A stretch of 54,694 nt of DNA from an uncultured Clostridia bacterium (GCA_944389225.1 CALXLP010000007.1:1-54694), one strand, 5' to 3'; positions 19,103-28,814 are shown, counted from the stretch's first letter. Notes: generated from the letters alone by a model not told the origin. Numbers and translations are program-made.

Positions 19103-19168
19103 ATTGTTCTATATTCAGAATAATATATATTATATTTTTATATTATTCTATTTTCAGAATAATGTCAA
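19103..19168 (-). promoter_or_regulatory. Promoter with twin operators of the HTH regulator operon
   Basis: TTGACA (19163-19168, minus strand), a 17-nt spacer and TAATAT (19140-19145). Two near-identical palindromes with core TTCT-N6-AGAA lie at 19103-19124 and 19142-19163, 39 bp apart. One fills the spacer and one lies just past the start point. Confidence 0.75.
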
Positions 19169-19265
19169 TAGTTTTTTGATATTTATTTTTAAAACTTATT
19201 TTTCTCTATATATGATATTTTAACAAATTTTAGAATTTTTCATATGATATTTCTAGGTGATGAAA

Positions 19266-20183
19266 ATGAATATAGTTCCTACAAATGTTTTATACAATTC
19301 TTATCTGTTAAGACAAAATCTAATTTTATTAAATCATGCATATCCATTTTTAAATATTCAAATAGTTGGAAATAGTGTATTAGGTAAACCTATCTATGTA
19401 GTGAAATTAGGAAAAGGACCCAATAAAGTCTTTTATTCTGGATCTATTCATGCGAATGAATGGATTACTTCTATTTTATTAATGAAATTTATTGAAAATT
19501 ATTGTGATGCTTATGTTTCTAACGGTTCTCTTTATGGATATCCTATAAGACAACTTTTTAACAGTAGTTCTATTTACATCATGCCTATGGTAAATCCTGA
19601 TGGTGTTGATTTAGTCAATGGATACATAAATCAAAATTCTACCACTTATCGAAATGCAGTTACCACTAGTAGTCGTTTTTCTAACATTCCATTTCCATCT
19701 GGTTGGAAAGCCAATATTAATGGTGTAGACTTAAACCTACAATTTCCTGCTGGCTGGGAACAAGCAAGAAGAATTAAATATGCACAAGGATTTAATCAAC
19801 CTGCTCCTCGTGACTTTGTAGGGTTCGGTCCTTTGACAGAACCAGAAGCTCTAGCAATTTATAATTTCACTTTAATGCATGATTTTAAACTAGTTCTTGC
19901 TTATCATACACAAGGTCAAGAAATCTATTGGCAATTTCAAAACTTCAATCCACCAAATAGTTTTGAAATTGGTCAAAGCTTAGCTGAAGCCAGTGGATAT
20001 AGACTTGCTGAAACTCCATATAACTCTAGTTTTGCAGGATACAAGGATTGGTTTATTCAAAATTATAATCGTCCTGGATATACCATTGAGGCAGGAATTG
20101 GAGAAAATCCTTTACCTATTTCCCAATTTGATGAGATTTATAATGATAATATTGGTATCCTCATTTTAAGCGCTGTTTTATAA
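19266..20183 (+). CDS. M14-family zinc carboxypeptidase
   Basis: The 305-residue peptidase has the M14 zinc motif HANEW (HxxE), MPMVNPDGVDLVNG, the substrate-binding NINGVDLNLQFPAGW, the third zinc ligand in AYHTQGQ and the catalytic glutamate in TIEAGIGENP. The resemblance is to gamma-D-glutamyl-diamino acid peptidases acting on cell-wall peptides, but no signal peptide or LysM domain is visible. ATG 19266 is chosen because AGGTGAT precedes it; the GTG at 19257 is inside that site. It is a single gene with its own terminator. Confidence 0.92.
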   Translation: MNIVPTNVLYNSYLLRQNLILLNHAYPFLNIQIVGNSVLGKPIYVVKLGKGPNKVFYSGSIHANEWITSILLMKFIENYCDAYVSNGSLYGYPIRQLFNSSSIYIMPMVNPDGVDLVNGYINQNSTTYRNAVTTSSRFSNIPFPSGWKANINGVDLNLQFPAGWEQARRIKYAQGFNQPAPRDFVGFGPLTEPEALAIYNFTLMHDFKLVLAYHTQGQEIYWQFQNFNPPNSFEIGQSLAEASGYRLAETPYNSSFAGYKDWFIQNYNRPGYTIEAGIGENPLPISQFDEIYNDNIGILILSAVL

Positions 20184-20184
20184 T

Positions 20185-20229
20185 AAAAAAATACTAAGTT
20201 CTCACTTCTGATTACTTAGTATTTTTTTA
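20185..20229. terminator. Bidirectional terminator
   Basis: AAAAAATACTAAG pairs with CTTAGTATTTTTTT between the convergent M14 peptidase and RloB-like genes. Confidence 0.85.
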
Positions 20230-20245
20230 TTTTTAAATCTATCTC

Positions 20246-20884
20246 TTATATATATTCTTTTAATCCATTAACAATTTTATAAACCTTTGTCATTGGATTT
20301 CTTTCAGATGCTTGTCCATCTTTATTAAGATTCTCCATATATTCACAATTTCTTATTGCACTATGTATTTTTCCATCTTTCGTAACCTTCTCAAAAATGT
20401 CAGCATCATTTTTATTATACACTCCTAATCCATTCTTTTGAAATTCTTTGCTAAGCTCGTCTAGTATATCATTTTTAGAAATATATCTAGTTACTTTCTT
20501 TAAATGAGATAACAACCAAAGTTCAAAATTTGGATTTGACCAACAAGTATTATAATCACAATTTTCTATTGCTTTATTAAATTGTTCATCATTATAGTCA
20601 TCTTTATCAAACACTACCCAAACTTGTCCATATACTTTACTTGAATAATTGACATATTTTTGAGTATATTTTACTAAATCTACAGTATTTCTTCCTGTTC
20701 CTTTTACTTCAATATTAGGTATTAAAACATCTACTTTATTCCCATACTTTTCATTAATCTTTTTCTTTAATCCGTTAAAATAATTAGGTTCTGTTTTCTT
20801 TCCTTCACATACTATTAAGTAATTGGCTGGTGCTCGCCTTTTACTTCTTAATCTATCTTTCCTTGAAACATTATTGTTTCTCAT
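20246..20884 (-). CDS. RloB-like protein of an AbiL-type defence pair
   Basis: The 212-residue RloB-domain protein begins with a basic stretch (RKDRLRSKRRAPANYLIVCEGKKTEPNYFNGL). It shows a TOPRIM-like core: the glutamate in VCEGKKTE and the acidic motif VWVVFDKDDYND, then CWSNPNFELWLLSH. RloB proteins pair with AAA15 ATPases in phage abortive-infection systems such as AbiL. Here the gene overlaps the 3' end of the ATPase gene by 14 nt, so they are translated together. The role is inferred from the family and the pairing. Confidence 0.88.
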   Translation of the reverse strand: MRNNNVSRKDRLRSKRRAPANYLIVCEGKKTEPNYFNGLKKKINEKYGNKVDVLIPNIEVKGTGRNTVDLVKYTQKYVNYSSKVYGQVWVVFDKDDYNDEQFNKAIENCDYNTCWSNPNFELWLLSHLKKVTRYISKNDILDELSKEFQKNGLGVYNKNDADIFEKVTKDGKIHSAIRNCEYMENLNKDGQASERNPMTKVYKIVNGLKEYI

Positions 20885-22118
20885 GGCTTATCTCAAATTC
20901 TTCTAAAACTGGAATAGCACCATATCTTCCAGTTAAATAATCTTTGTTGTATGTTGCATCGTTTCTAACCTTTTTACCAGATTTATTATTTCCATCTTCA
21001 TCATCTAGTATATAATCAGATAGAGCATACATTTCTGATACACCATCTCTATTTTTCTCAGTAAACCATATTTCATCCCTTCTAAAAGTATCTTTATTTA
21101 AGTTTACTGTATCATGAGTAGAATATATTAGCTGTCCATTACCTATGTTGGTTTCACTATTATGGAATAGATTGATAATATATCTCGTTAATAATGGATG
21201 TAACTTTGCATCTAATTCATCAATAAATAAAACCATTCCATTTTTTAATGCATCCATAAAGAAATCAAATAAATGGAACATTTTTCTAGTACCATTTGAC
21301 TCTAATTCTAGTGGTAATGCTTTTAATTCATTATTTTCTCCTCTATGGATTAACTCAACTTTAACTACTCTATTGTTGTTCTGTACCTCTTCTATTGAAT
21401 CTGGGGTAGTTTTAATTCCTTCTATTCCAGAATCAAATGTTTTAATAAATCTTAACAATTCTTTTTTATATTTTTCATCACTTAATATTTTTAATGAAAT
21501 TCTAGTATTAATAAAATCCTCAAATCTTGGATTTCCTAAATCCAAATAATTTGCATTTACAAACCAATCATAAACATTATTAAAATCTTCATTGTCTTTA
21601 TCTATTTTACTATATATATTTAAAAATAAAGTTCTTTCATCAATATTTGCTAGTCCTGATATTTTATTATTTGATTTCATAGTAACATTGTTTTTTTCTC
21701 TTTCAAAAATTGAATAGAATTTATTTATCTTTTTAATATATAGCCATTCTGAAACTATACTATCCTTTAATACATCAAATCCATATTTATATATTTTATT
21801 GTTTTTTGCCAGTATTTCAACTTCTAAACTAATTGGTTCATTATTTATCATAAAACTATATACATTGTCTTCATCTATTGGAGAGTTCTTTTTAGAATCA
21901 TCACTTACTAATATTCTTTTTTTCATATAATCAAAAGCTTGTAGTACATTAGTTTTTCCACTTGCATTAGCACCATATATTGCTGCTACTTTCAAAAGAT
22001 TAACTTGAACTGTTTTTACAATATTGTACTCATGTTCTTTCAATGATGTAGCTTCCATATCTAGTACATTTTCATCTTTAAATGATTTAAAATTTTTAAA
22101 ACTAAATCTTATTAACAT
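20871..22118 (-). CDS. AAA15/RloA-like ATPase of an AbiL-type defence pair
   Basis: This 415-residue OLD/AAA15-type ATPase starts IRFSFKNFKSFKDE, the hallmark of the SMC-like group. It has Walker A AAIYGANASGKTNVLQAF (about residues 47-60), a late Walker B MVLFIDELDAKLHPLL and the switch segment LIYSTHDTVNLN. With the overlapping RloB gene it forms a two-gene module resembling AbiLi-AbiLii, which probably halts growth on phage infection. AT content and codon use match the neighbours. Confidence 0.9.
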   Translation of the reverse strand: MLIRFSFKNFKSFKDENVLDMEATSLKEHEYNIVKTVQVNLLKVAAIYGANASGKTNVLQAFDYMKKRILVSDDSKKNSPIDEDNVYSFMINNEPISLEVEILAKNNKIYKYGFDVLKDSIVSEWLYIKKINKFYSIFEREKNNVTMKSNNKISGLANIDERTLFLNIYSKIDKDNEDFNNVYDWFVNANYLDLGNPRFEDFINTRISLKILSDEKYKKELLRFIKTFDSGIEGIKTTPDSIEEVQNNNRVVKVELIHRGENNELKALPLELESNGTRKMFHLFDFFMDALKNGMVLFIDELDAKLHPLLTRYIINLFHNSETNIGNGQLIYSTHDTVNLNKDTFRRDEIWFTEKNRDGVSEMYALSDYILDDEDGNNKSGKKVRNDATYNKDYLTGRYGAIPVLEEFEISHEKQ

Positions 22119-22390
22119 TTTGATTTTCCTCCTCTCATACTATATTATATGCTATTTTTTATAAAATATCAATATTTTTGAGATTTTTTCTCAAATGATC
22201 GCGTTTTTTTACTGAGATTTTGAATGATTAATTTTCTTTCAAATATTTAAATCTAGCTTTTTATCATTTCAGTTCTGTATTCTTATATTACTTTATTAAA
22301 AACATATGCTGTCTCTCTTATATTTTAAATTTTACTTTTTGGTATTTTGTTGCTATAATTATATTAATTTATTAAATTTGGAGGTGTTTT

Positions 22391-23515
22391 ATGGAAGGTT
22401 TAAAAATTAAGAACCTGAATATTCCAGAATATATAGATTGGAATTCTTTTACTATAAAAGACATGAATTCCACTAATGTAATTATATTTGCCCACGATTT
22501 AAAAAGGGATATAAATTCCGACCTAGAAAAATTAAAAATATTAAAGCAAATGCCAAATTTACAATTTATTACTGTTAATTCAGATGATTTTAATGTTGGC
22601 ATTTATATGGGCGAATTATTAAGAGATTTACCTTTGATAAAAGATTTTCATTTATTAGATGATTTTCAAAATCGAGATAGAAGCTATATACAAGCAAATG
22701 CATTACCTAAAGGTATGAGATTTAGAAGTATTCCTAATTCATATATTCAATGGGGAGCTAATAAAAAGAATTTAAATTATGGCTTTCAAAAAATAAACAA
22801 TGTTCCAGTTGTGCAATTTGATACAGCAGACACAACTCCTTATTATCCAAGTAAAGAAGCACTCGAAGAAATTGATAGAATAATTACTGATTTTAGTAAA
22901 ATACCTAATTTAACTTTTATAGATAAAGTGGTTTTAGTTGCTAATTACTTACAACAAAATGTTCAATTTGTCTCTGGGAAAGTATCTCATACAGTAGATG
23001 GAAATTATGAATGTGAAGGCTATTCTTACGAAAAATATGGTGGTATTGACTCAGTAAACAATGTTATTTTTGATAAAATAGGAAAATGTAATTGTATTTC
23101 TAGAGCTATGATGTTGATGTTAAATAACCCTAAAATGAATGTAAATTGTAGGATTGCTAATTCTCCAGGACATTCATATTGTTCTGTATATGATGATAAA
23201 ACTGGGGAATTATATTGTGTTGACCCTACTTGGTGTATCAGTAGAAATCCAAATAGATTTAAAGACACTCTAAAAGCTTCTAGCTTTTCGGATGAATTTA
23301 TATTAATTGGACAAGATAAACTTTCTACAATGGATTTTCATAATACTTCTAATGTATTACCAAAAATTTTTTCACAAAAAAGTATAGATAGAAAATTAAT
23401 TCTACAATCTATAGAAAAATTAAAAGGTTTTGGAATATCTTTTGATTACCCTATGGACATTCCTCTTCCATCAATTAGAACTGATAGGCTAGTTGGCGAA
23501 GATATTACACCATAA
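22391..23515 (+). CDS. Transglutaminase-like cysteine protease-fold protein
   Basis: The 374-residue protein has an intact transglutaminase-like triad pattern. The Cys lies in GKCNCISRAMML (about residue 236), the His in NSPGHSYCSV and the Asp in YCVDPTWC. The N-terminal 180 residues contain leucine-repeat-like strands (MPNLQFITVNSDDF) and are not recognised. No signal peptide is seen, so it is probably cytoplasmic. GGAGG precedes ATG, and an extended -10 (TGCTATAAT) lies about 35 nt upstream. It is a single gene between two minus-strand blocks; the substrate is unknown. Confidence 0.72.
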   Translation: MEGLKIKNLNIPEYIDWNSFTIKDMNSTNVIIFAHDLKRDINSDLEKLKILKQMPNLQFITVNSDDFNVGIYMGELLRDLPLIKDFHLLDDFQNRDRSYIQANALPKGMRFRSIPNSYIQWGANKKNLNYGFQKINNVPVVQFDTADTTPYYPSKEALEEIDRIITDFSKIPNLTFIDKVVLVANYLQQNVQFVSGKVSHTVDGNYECEGYSYEKYGGIDSVNNVIFDKIGKCNCISRAMMLMLNNPKMNVNCRIANSPGHSYCSVYDDKTGELYCVDPTWCISRNPNRFKDTLKASSFSDEFILIGQDKLSTMDFHNTSNVLPKIFSQKSIDRKLILQSIEKLKGFGISFDYPMDIPLPSIRTDRLVGEDITP

Positions 23516-23558
23516 ATAAATCATAGCCACCCATAAAACGAGTGGTTATGATTTATTT
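23514..23558. terminator. Bidirectional terminator
   Basis: AAATAAATCATAGCCAC (23514-23530) pairs with GTGGTTATGATTTATTT (23542-23558). It lies between the convergent transglutaminase-like and M20 genes and overlaps the stop codon of the latter. Confidence 0.85.
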
Positions 23559-24588
23559 ATTGATTACAAATTTTTTCAATTAATTCTTTATATTGTTCGA
23601 CTAAGAATCTCAATGACTTTATCGAAATATGTTCATTGATTTCATGTGCTGTAATTGGTCCTGGTCCTAAGATGATTCTTTTCCCCTTAACCCAACTTGC
23701 CTCTGTCATAAAATTTGCTGTTTTTTTATTTTCTAGAAAATCAATATTATTAAAAAACGGTTGTATTTCTATCTCATAATAAATATCTGCTTTATATTTC
23801 TCACTTAATTCATTTATTTTTTGCTTTATTTTTTCTATATGCTCTTCTTTTGCAATTCTAAAATCTATAAAACTTTCGCACTTATCTGAAACCGAATTAA
23901 TAGAATTTCCTCCATTAATTAAACCTATATTCATGGTTGTATAATTTACTTCATAATTATCATTTCTTTCAATTTTTATTTCTTTTTCATAGAAATTTTG
24001 TAATTCATTTAATAACTTTATCATTTCTAAATTCGCACTTTTACCCTTATCTGGTGTACTAGAATGTACTTTCTTTCCCTTTGTTTTTATTCTTACAGCT
24101 AAAAGTCCTTTACATCCTGTTATGATCTGATTATCAGTTGGCTCTCCTACAATGATATATTCTGGAAATTGTTCATGACTTTTTAATATTTCCTTTATTC
24201 CAGAAAAAGCAATTTCTTCATCATATGTGATATATACTTTTATTCCTCTTTTTAATGTATTTAAGTCAATTTCTGCTAGTGCTTGCAAAAATGCCGCTAT
24301 CCCACCTTTCATATCACATACGCCTAATCCATATATATTATCATCTTTTACTTTTACATCAAATGGATTTATTGACCAACCTTCTATATAATTCACTGTA
24401 TCACTATGTCCTATAAATCCTAAAATCGTTTTCCTTCCAATAGACATTATCAAATATTTTTCTTTCTTTTCTACATAAAATCCTAATTCCTTTATATAAT
24501 TCTCTATATATGTTAAAAATTCTTGATTCTCTTTATCTTTTACAGTATTATATTTTACCAATGCTTTTAATATTTCAATTTCATTCAT
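23557..24588 (-). CDS. M20-family peptidase/deacylase (ArgE/DapE-like)
   Basis: The 343-residue metallohydrolase has GHSDTVNYIEGW (about residue 61), the bridging Asp in GLGVCDMKGG, the catalytic Glu pair in TYDEEIAF, GEPTDNQ, and a C-terminal metal His in TAHEINEHIS. The dimerisation domain is intact (TKGKKVHSSTPDKGKSANLE). The pattern fits acetylornithine deacetylase or succinyl-diaminopimelate desuccinylase relatives, but the true substrate is unclear. No amino-acid synthesis genes are nearby. Confidence 0.88.
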   Translation of the reverse strand: MNEIEILKALVKYNTVKDKENQEFLTYIENYIKELGFYVEKKEKYLIMSIGRKTILGFIGHSDTVNYIEGWSINPFDVKVKDDNIYGLGVCDMKGGIAAFLQALAEIDLNTLKRGIKVYITYDEEIAFSGIKEILKSHEQFPEYIIVGEPTDNQIITGCKGLLAVRIKTKGKKVHSSTPDKGKSANLEMIKLLNELQNFYEKEIKIERNDNYEVNYTTMNIGLINGGNSINSVSDKCESFIDFRIAKEEHIEKIKQKINELSEKYKADIYYEIEIQPFFNNIDFLENKKTANFMTEASWVKGKRIILGPGPITAHEINEHISIKSLRFLVEQYKELIEKICNQ

Positions 24589-24658
24589 ATTATACTTCTC
24601 CTAATTAGCTCTAAAAACAGCTTATTTATATTTCATTCAAAACTATTTATATAAAAAA

Positions 24659-25231
24659 CTATCTCACAATTTTATAATTTTTCTTTACTCTTCGTTTTCC
24701 TAATGTTGCATTATATATTTCAAACAAGTATTTTATAGCTCTTTCATCTGAAATTTCATTTTTTGAACATAGTAAAATATATGGGGAATATCTAATTTTG
24801 TATAATTCTAAATCAAATCCCATTTTACGAAATCCTAATTTTTCATAAAATTTTGCCCTTTTTTGTCTAACTTGATTTTCTTCATCACTTCTACCTTCTC
24901 CAGTCTTTTCAATTTCTATAAATATACCATCATAGTCTTTATATAATTCTTTTAACAATTTTATCGCATTTGTTCCATAACCTTTGTTTCGATATTCTGA
25001 TAAAATAGCAATATACTCTAATTGCACATATGGATTATCTTTTTGAAAATTTGTTATAATAAAGCCGACAAATTTCTCTTCTTCTATAATTTCAATGATA
25101 TCTGTAATGTGATGATTATATGATTTTTTTAGAGTCATATATAATTTTCTTTCCATTCTTGGAAATATTTTTTTATATTCTCTAAATATAACTTTTTTAA
25201 ATTCTTTTATATCCACTTTTTTTAGATACAT
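24659..25231 (-). CDS. GNAT-family acetyltransferase
   Basis: The 190-residue protein has an acetyl-CoA loop in EYIAILSEYRNKGYGTNAIKLLKEL and a late KRAKFYEKLGFRKMGFDLELYKI motif. A C-terminal extension (about 150-190) ends in a basic tail. It begins just 1 nt after the stop of the Nudix-HD gene and is probably co-transcribed with it. The substrate is unknown. Confidence 0.85.
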   Translation of the reverse strand: MYLKKVDIKEFKKVIFREYKKIFPRMERKLYMTLKKSYNHHITDIIEIIEEEKFVGFIITNFQKDNPYVQLEYIAILSEYRNKGYGTNAIKLLKELYKDYDGIFIEIEKTGEGRSDEENQVRQKRAKFYEKLGFRKMGFDLELYKIRYSPYILLCSKNEISDERAIKYLFEIYNATLGKRRVKKNYKIVR

Positions 25232-25232
25232 A

Positions 25233-26339
25233 TTAATTTTCCTCCATATTCTCTACAACTTTTTCTATTCTTTTTATAAATGTATCCTTATCACTTAATG
25301 CTTCTATAAATTCCTTTTTTGCAATTTCAAATTCTTCATCATATAGATAAGTTTTCGCATATCCATTTGGTCCATATTTATCATTTAAATGTTCATATAC
25401 TTTTTGTATTCGTTCCTTTTTAGGGATACTAGGAAAATTATTGATATAATATATATATGCCCTTTTTATAGAAACATCTATACTTTTTATAGTTCTATCA
25501 GCAGTACTGACAATCTTTCCATATATACTTCTCGGTTCATGATTACTTGATGCTCTATGATCTTCAATAGCTTCTTTTATAATTTGAATTTCTTCTTCCG
25601 TAAACCATTTCTTTATTTTGTCATCTTTCATAAAAATATCTGCTGATAATTTTTCATGTATTTTTGGATTTATATAATGTCCTAAATCATGATAAGCAGC
25701 TACTGTATATACAATATTTTTATTCGCTTCATATTCTTTTGCAATATTCAGACTTCTGTTAATAACTGTATGAATATGGTTAATACCATGAGATGGTTCA
25801 TTTCTTTCATACAAAGGAAAGATTTCTGTTTCTATATAATTTTGTAATTCTGGATTTATTTCATCAATAATCGTTTCTAATTTTATATCTAATATATTCT
25901 CATCTTCATTTACTTTTACAAATACATTTATTTTATTTTTATCATCTAATAGATAAGAAATATATGGCTTTTCTAAAAGAAGAATTATTGCTAATCGTTT
26001 TTCTTTACTTAATAATTCTGGTATATCCATCCATTGAGAAGTATTTTCCTCAAAATCTTGTGGCGTACCTTCATATGTATTTGTTCGAAAGATTTCAAAT
26101 AAAAACTTTCTATCTGAATATTCTAATGTCATTTTTCCTTTATAGACAAGATTTTTTACATCTATTCCTGTTTCTTCTTTAAATTCTCTGATTGCTGTAT
26201 TTCTTGGATATTCCCTTTCTTCTATCTTTCCTCCTGGAATTTCATAATATCCTGCTTTTGGATTTTTCTCTTTATATTTTGTTACCACAACTTTTCCATT
26301 TTCAACTAAAAAACAACGTACAGCATGTCTTTCTTTCAT
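25233..26339 (-). CDS. Nudix hydrolase fused to an HD-domain phosphohydrolase
   Basis: The first 130 residues form a Nudix domain whose box reads GGKIEEREYPRNTAIREFKEETGI. After a linker of about 50 residues comes an HD domain (about 180-320), with HGINHIHTVINRSLNIA, the metal motif VYTVAAYHDLGHY, EAIEDHRASS and IVSTADRT. Both active sites look intact, so one protein could hydrolyse two phosphorylated substrates, for example a nucleotide and its product. It is followed after 1 nt by a GNAT gene. The physiological substrates are unknown. Confidence 0.88.
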   Translation of the reverse strand: MKERHAVRCFLVENGKVVVTKYKEKNPKAGYYEIPGGKIEEREYPRNTAIREFKEETGIDVKNLVYKGKMTLEYSDRKFLFEIFRTNTYEGTPQDFEENTSQWMDIPELLSKEKRLAIILLLEKPYISYLLDDKNKINVFVKVNEDENILDIKLETIIDEINPELQNYIETEIFPLYERNEPSHGINHIHTVINRSLNIAKEYEANKNIVYTVAAYHDLGHYINPKIHEKLSADIFMKDDKIKKWFTEEEIQIIKEAIEDHRASSNHEPRSIYGKIVSTADRTIKSIDVSIKRAYIYYINNFPSIPKKERIQKVYEHLNDKYGPNGYAKTYLYDEEFEIAKKEFIEALSDKDTFIKRIEKVVENMEEN

Positions 26340-26453
26340 GATAACTTTCTCCTCTTTTCCTTTTTCTATTTACTATATGTATATCATATTTCCATATTTT
26401 TTTCTATAAATATATGTTCTTTTATACAATTGATTGTATATAACCCCAAAAGA

Positions 26454-26481
26454 AAAAGAAGTTCAAAATTGAACTCCTTTT
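26454..26481 (-). terminator. Terminator after fhs
   Basis: On the minus strand AAAAGGAGTTCAA pairs with TTGAACTTCTTTT, followed by a T-rich run. It overlaps the fhs stop codon. Confidence 0.75.
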
Positions 26482-28141
26482 AGAAAATTCCTACAACTTC
26501 TCCATTTTCATCTATATCAATACTTTCTGCAGCTGGTACTCTTGGTAATCCTGGCATTGTCATAATTTTTCCTGCAAGTGCTACAATAAAGCCTGCACCA
26601 GTTTTTAATTCCAAATCTCTAATGGTGATATTGTATTCATCTTTACATTCTAGATTTTTAGGATCATCTGAGAAAGAATATTGTGTTTTGGCAATACAAA
26701 CTGGAAGATTTGCATATCCTAATTCTTCAATTCTCTTCATTTCTTTTTGTGCTGCTTCTTCAAATACAACACCTTTTGCTCCATAAATCTTTGTTGCTAC
26801 TTTTTCTATTTTTTCTTTAATTCCTTCATTTAAATCATACATATATTGGAAGTTTTCTTCTTTTTCTGTTAAATCTACTAATTTTTGAGCAATATCGATA
26901 GCGCCTTCTCCACCTTTTGCCCAACCTTCTACTAAACTTAATTCTACTCCTTTTTCTTCCAAATGTTTTCTTAGACACTCGATTTCTGCTTCTGTATCTG
27001 AATTAAATCTATTAATTGCCACAATGACATTTAATCCAAATTTATCTTTGATATTAGAAATATGTCTATATAGATTGTCTAATCCTTTTTCTAGACCTTC
27101 AATATTTTCTTCTTGGATTTTATCTTTTTCAATTCCACCATGATATTTCAATGCTTTTATTGTTGCAACAATCACAACTGCATCTGGTTTAATTCCTGCT
27201 TTTCTACATTTAATATCTAAGAATTTTTCTGCTCCTAAATCTGCACCAAATCCTGCTTCTGTAACTGTATAATCGGCTAATTTTAAAGCAAGTTTTGTTG
27301 CGGCAATACTATTACATCCATGAGCAATATTTGCAAATGGTCCTCCATGAATAATTGCTGGTGTATGCTCTAAAGTTTGTACTAAATTTGGTTTAATAGC
27401 ATCTTTTAATAAGACAGCCATTGCACCTTGTGCTTTTAAGTCTTTTGCATAAATTGGTTTATCTTCTTCATTATATCCAATTAATATGTTTCCTAATTTT
27501 TCTTTTAAATCTTTAATATTTTCTGATAAGCATAAAACAGCCATAATTTCAGAAGCAACTGTGATATCAAATTTATCTCTTCTTGGTACGATTTTGCTTT
27601 CTCCTGAAAGTCCTGTTTCTACCACTCTTAGTTGTCTATCATTTAAATCTACACATCTTTTCCAAACAACTTCTTTGAATTTTAATTCATTTCCAAAATA
27701 GATATGATTATCAATTAAACTAGCTAATAAATTGTTAGCAGCTGTAATGGCATGAATATCTCCTGTAAAATGTAGATTAATATCTTCCATTGGAGCCACT
27801 TGTACTCTTCCTCCACCTGTTGCTCCACCTTTGATTCCAAATACAGGACCTAAAGATGGTTCTCTTAATGCCAAAATAGATTTTTTATTAATTTTTCTTA
27901 ATCCATCAGCAATGGCAATAGACATGGTTGTTTTTCCTTCTCCTAATGGTGTTGGACTAATTGCTGTTACTAATATCAATTTTCCATCTTTTCTATCCTT
28001 TACTTTTTCATATAACTCTGAAGAAAATTTTGCTTTATATTTTCCATATAATTCTAAATCCTCTTCTTCTACATCTACTTTTTTTGCGACATCTACGATA
28101 TTGTCTAATTTTGTATTTCTTGCAATTTCAATATCTGTCAT
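26480..28141 (-). CDS. fhs: Formate-tetrahydrofolate ligase
   Basis: This enzyme makes 10-formyl-tetrahydrofolate from formate, ATP and THF, feeding purine and formyl-methionine synthesis; fmt, which uses the product, is also in this window. The 553-residue length matches the family (about 555). Motifs include the ATP loop TPLGEGKTT, LREPSLGPVFGIKGGATGGG, LEHTPAIIHGGPFANIAHGCNS, EAGFGADLGAEKF and the C-terminal LPRVPAAESID. ATG 28141 has AAGGAG eight nt upstream; a GTG three codons earlier overlaps that site. No THF riboswitch is visible upstream. Confidence 0.97.
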   Translation of the reverse strand: MTDIEIARNTKLDNIVDVAKKVDVEEEDLELYGKYKAKFSSELYEKVKDRKDGKLILVTAISPTPLGEGKTTMSIAIADGLRKINKKSILALREPSLGPVFGIKGGATGGGRVQVAPMEDINLHFTGDIHAITAANNLLASLIDNHIYFGNELKFKEVVWKRCVDLNDRQLRVVETGLSGESKIVPRRDKFDITVASEIMAVLCLSENIKDLKEKLGNILIGYNEEDKPIYAKDLKAQGAMAVLLKDAIKPNLVQTLEHTPAIIHGGPFANIAHGCNSIAATKLALKLADYTVTEAGFGADLGAEKFLDIKCRKAGIKPDAVVIVATIKALKYHGGIEKDKIQEENIEGLEKGLDNLYRHISNIKDKFGLNVIVAINRFNSDTEAEIECLRKHLEEKGVELSLVEGWAKGGEGAIDIAQKLVDLTEKEENFQYMYDLNEGIKEKIEKVATKIYGAKGVVFEEAAQKEMKRIEELGYANLPVCIAKTQYSFSDDPKNLECKDEYNITIRDLELKTGAGFIVALAGKIMTMPGLPRVPAAESIDIDENGEVVGIF

Positions 28142-28243
28142 TTTTTTCACTCCTTTTTTATTTATTTCATTTTTTTCTTTTAAGATATTTTTCTATTGTT
28201 TCTCTACATTTTATCTAAAGATATTTTTCATTCCCCCTTTTCT

Positions 28244-28717
28244 TTAATCTACAATGACTTGTCTATTTTCTAAGTATTCTTTCAAATGTCCTAAAACAGA
28301 AATATCTAAGTCTATTAGTTTATTTGGTAAATTATGTATATCAAACCATTTGCATTCTGTTACTTCATGGTCATTAAACTGTATATTTCCTTCATATTCT
28401 TCACAAAAGAACACATGATTCATAACATAAACCTCATCTTGATTAGGATATACATGATATGTTTTTGCTCCTGAAAATATTCCATATAACTTTGGATTTA
28501 CTGGTGTTATATTCATTTCTTCTTTTAGTTCTCTATTTAATGCATCTAAGTATGTTTCTCCAAGTTCCATTCCTCCACCATGAATTCCCCAGTTTCCGTC
28601 ATCTGCTCGTTTCTGTAATAATATTTTATTATCTTTACATATAATTAATCCTACTCCAGACATAACAATTGGTTTATGTCCTATTTTTTCTCTCATATCT
28701 TTTATATAATTTTTCAT
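28244..28717 (-). CDS. Nudix hydrolase
   Basis: The 157-residue single-domain Nudix protein has a box GGGMELGETYLDALNRELKEEM (residues about 47-68), preceded by KDNKILLQKRADDGNWG and followed by NHVFFCEEYEG. It probably hydrolyses a nucleoside diphosphate-linked compound; specificity cannot be read. It lies about 90 nt upstream of fhs in the same direction. Confidence 0.9.
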   Translation of the reverse strand: MKNYIKDMREKIGHKPIVMSGVGLIICKDNKILLQKRADDGNWGIHGGGMELGETYLDALNRELKEEMNITPVNPKLYGIFSGAKTYHVYPNQDEVYVMNHVFFCEEYEGNIQFNDHEVTECKWFDIHNLPNKLIDLDISVLGHLKEYLENRQVIVD

Positions 28718-28814
28718 ATTTTATACATTCCTTTGTTTTTTATATTCGTGAAGTACTGTGTAGCATTCTTCACATTGATATATCAAAATCTTTGATTTCG
28801 TTAACACACTTTCC

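Noticed and set aside
14444-22118. Prophage or integrative element next to ssrA
   Set aside because: Accessory genes cluster here, but no integrase, structural gene or repeated ssrA end (attachment site) can be seen.
28142-28243. THF riboswitch before fhs
   Set aside because: The leader is plain AT-rich sequence with no conserved folate-aptamer core.
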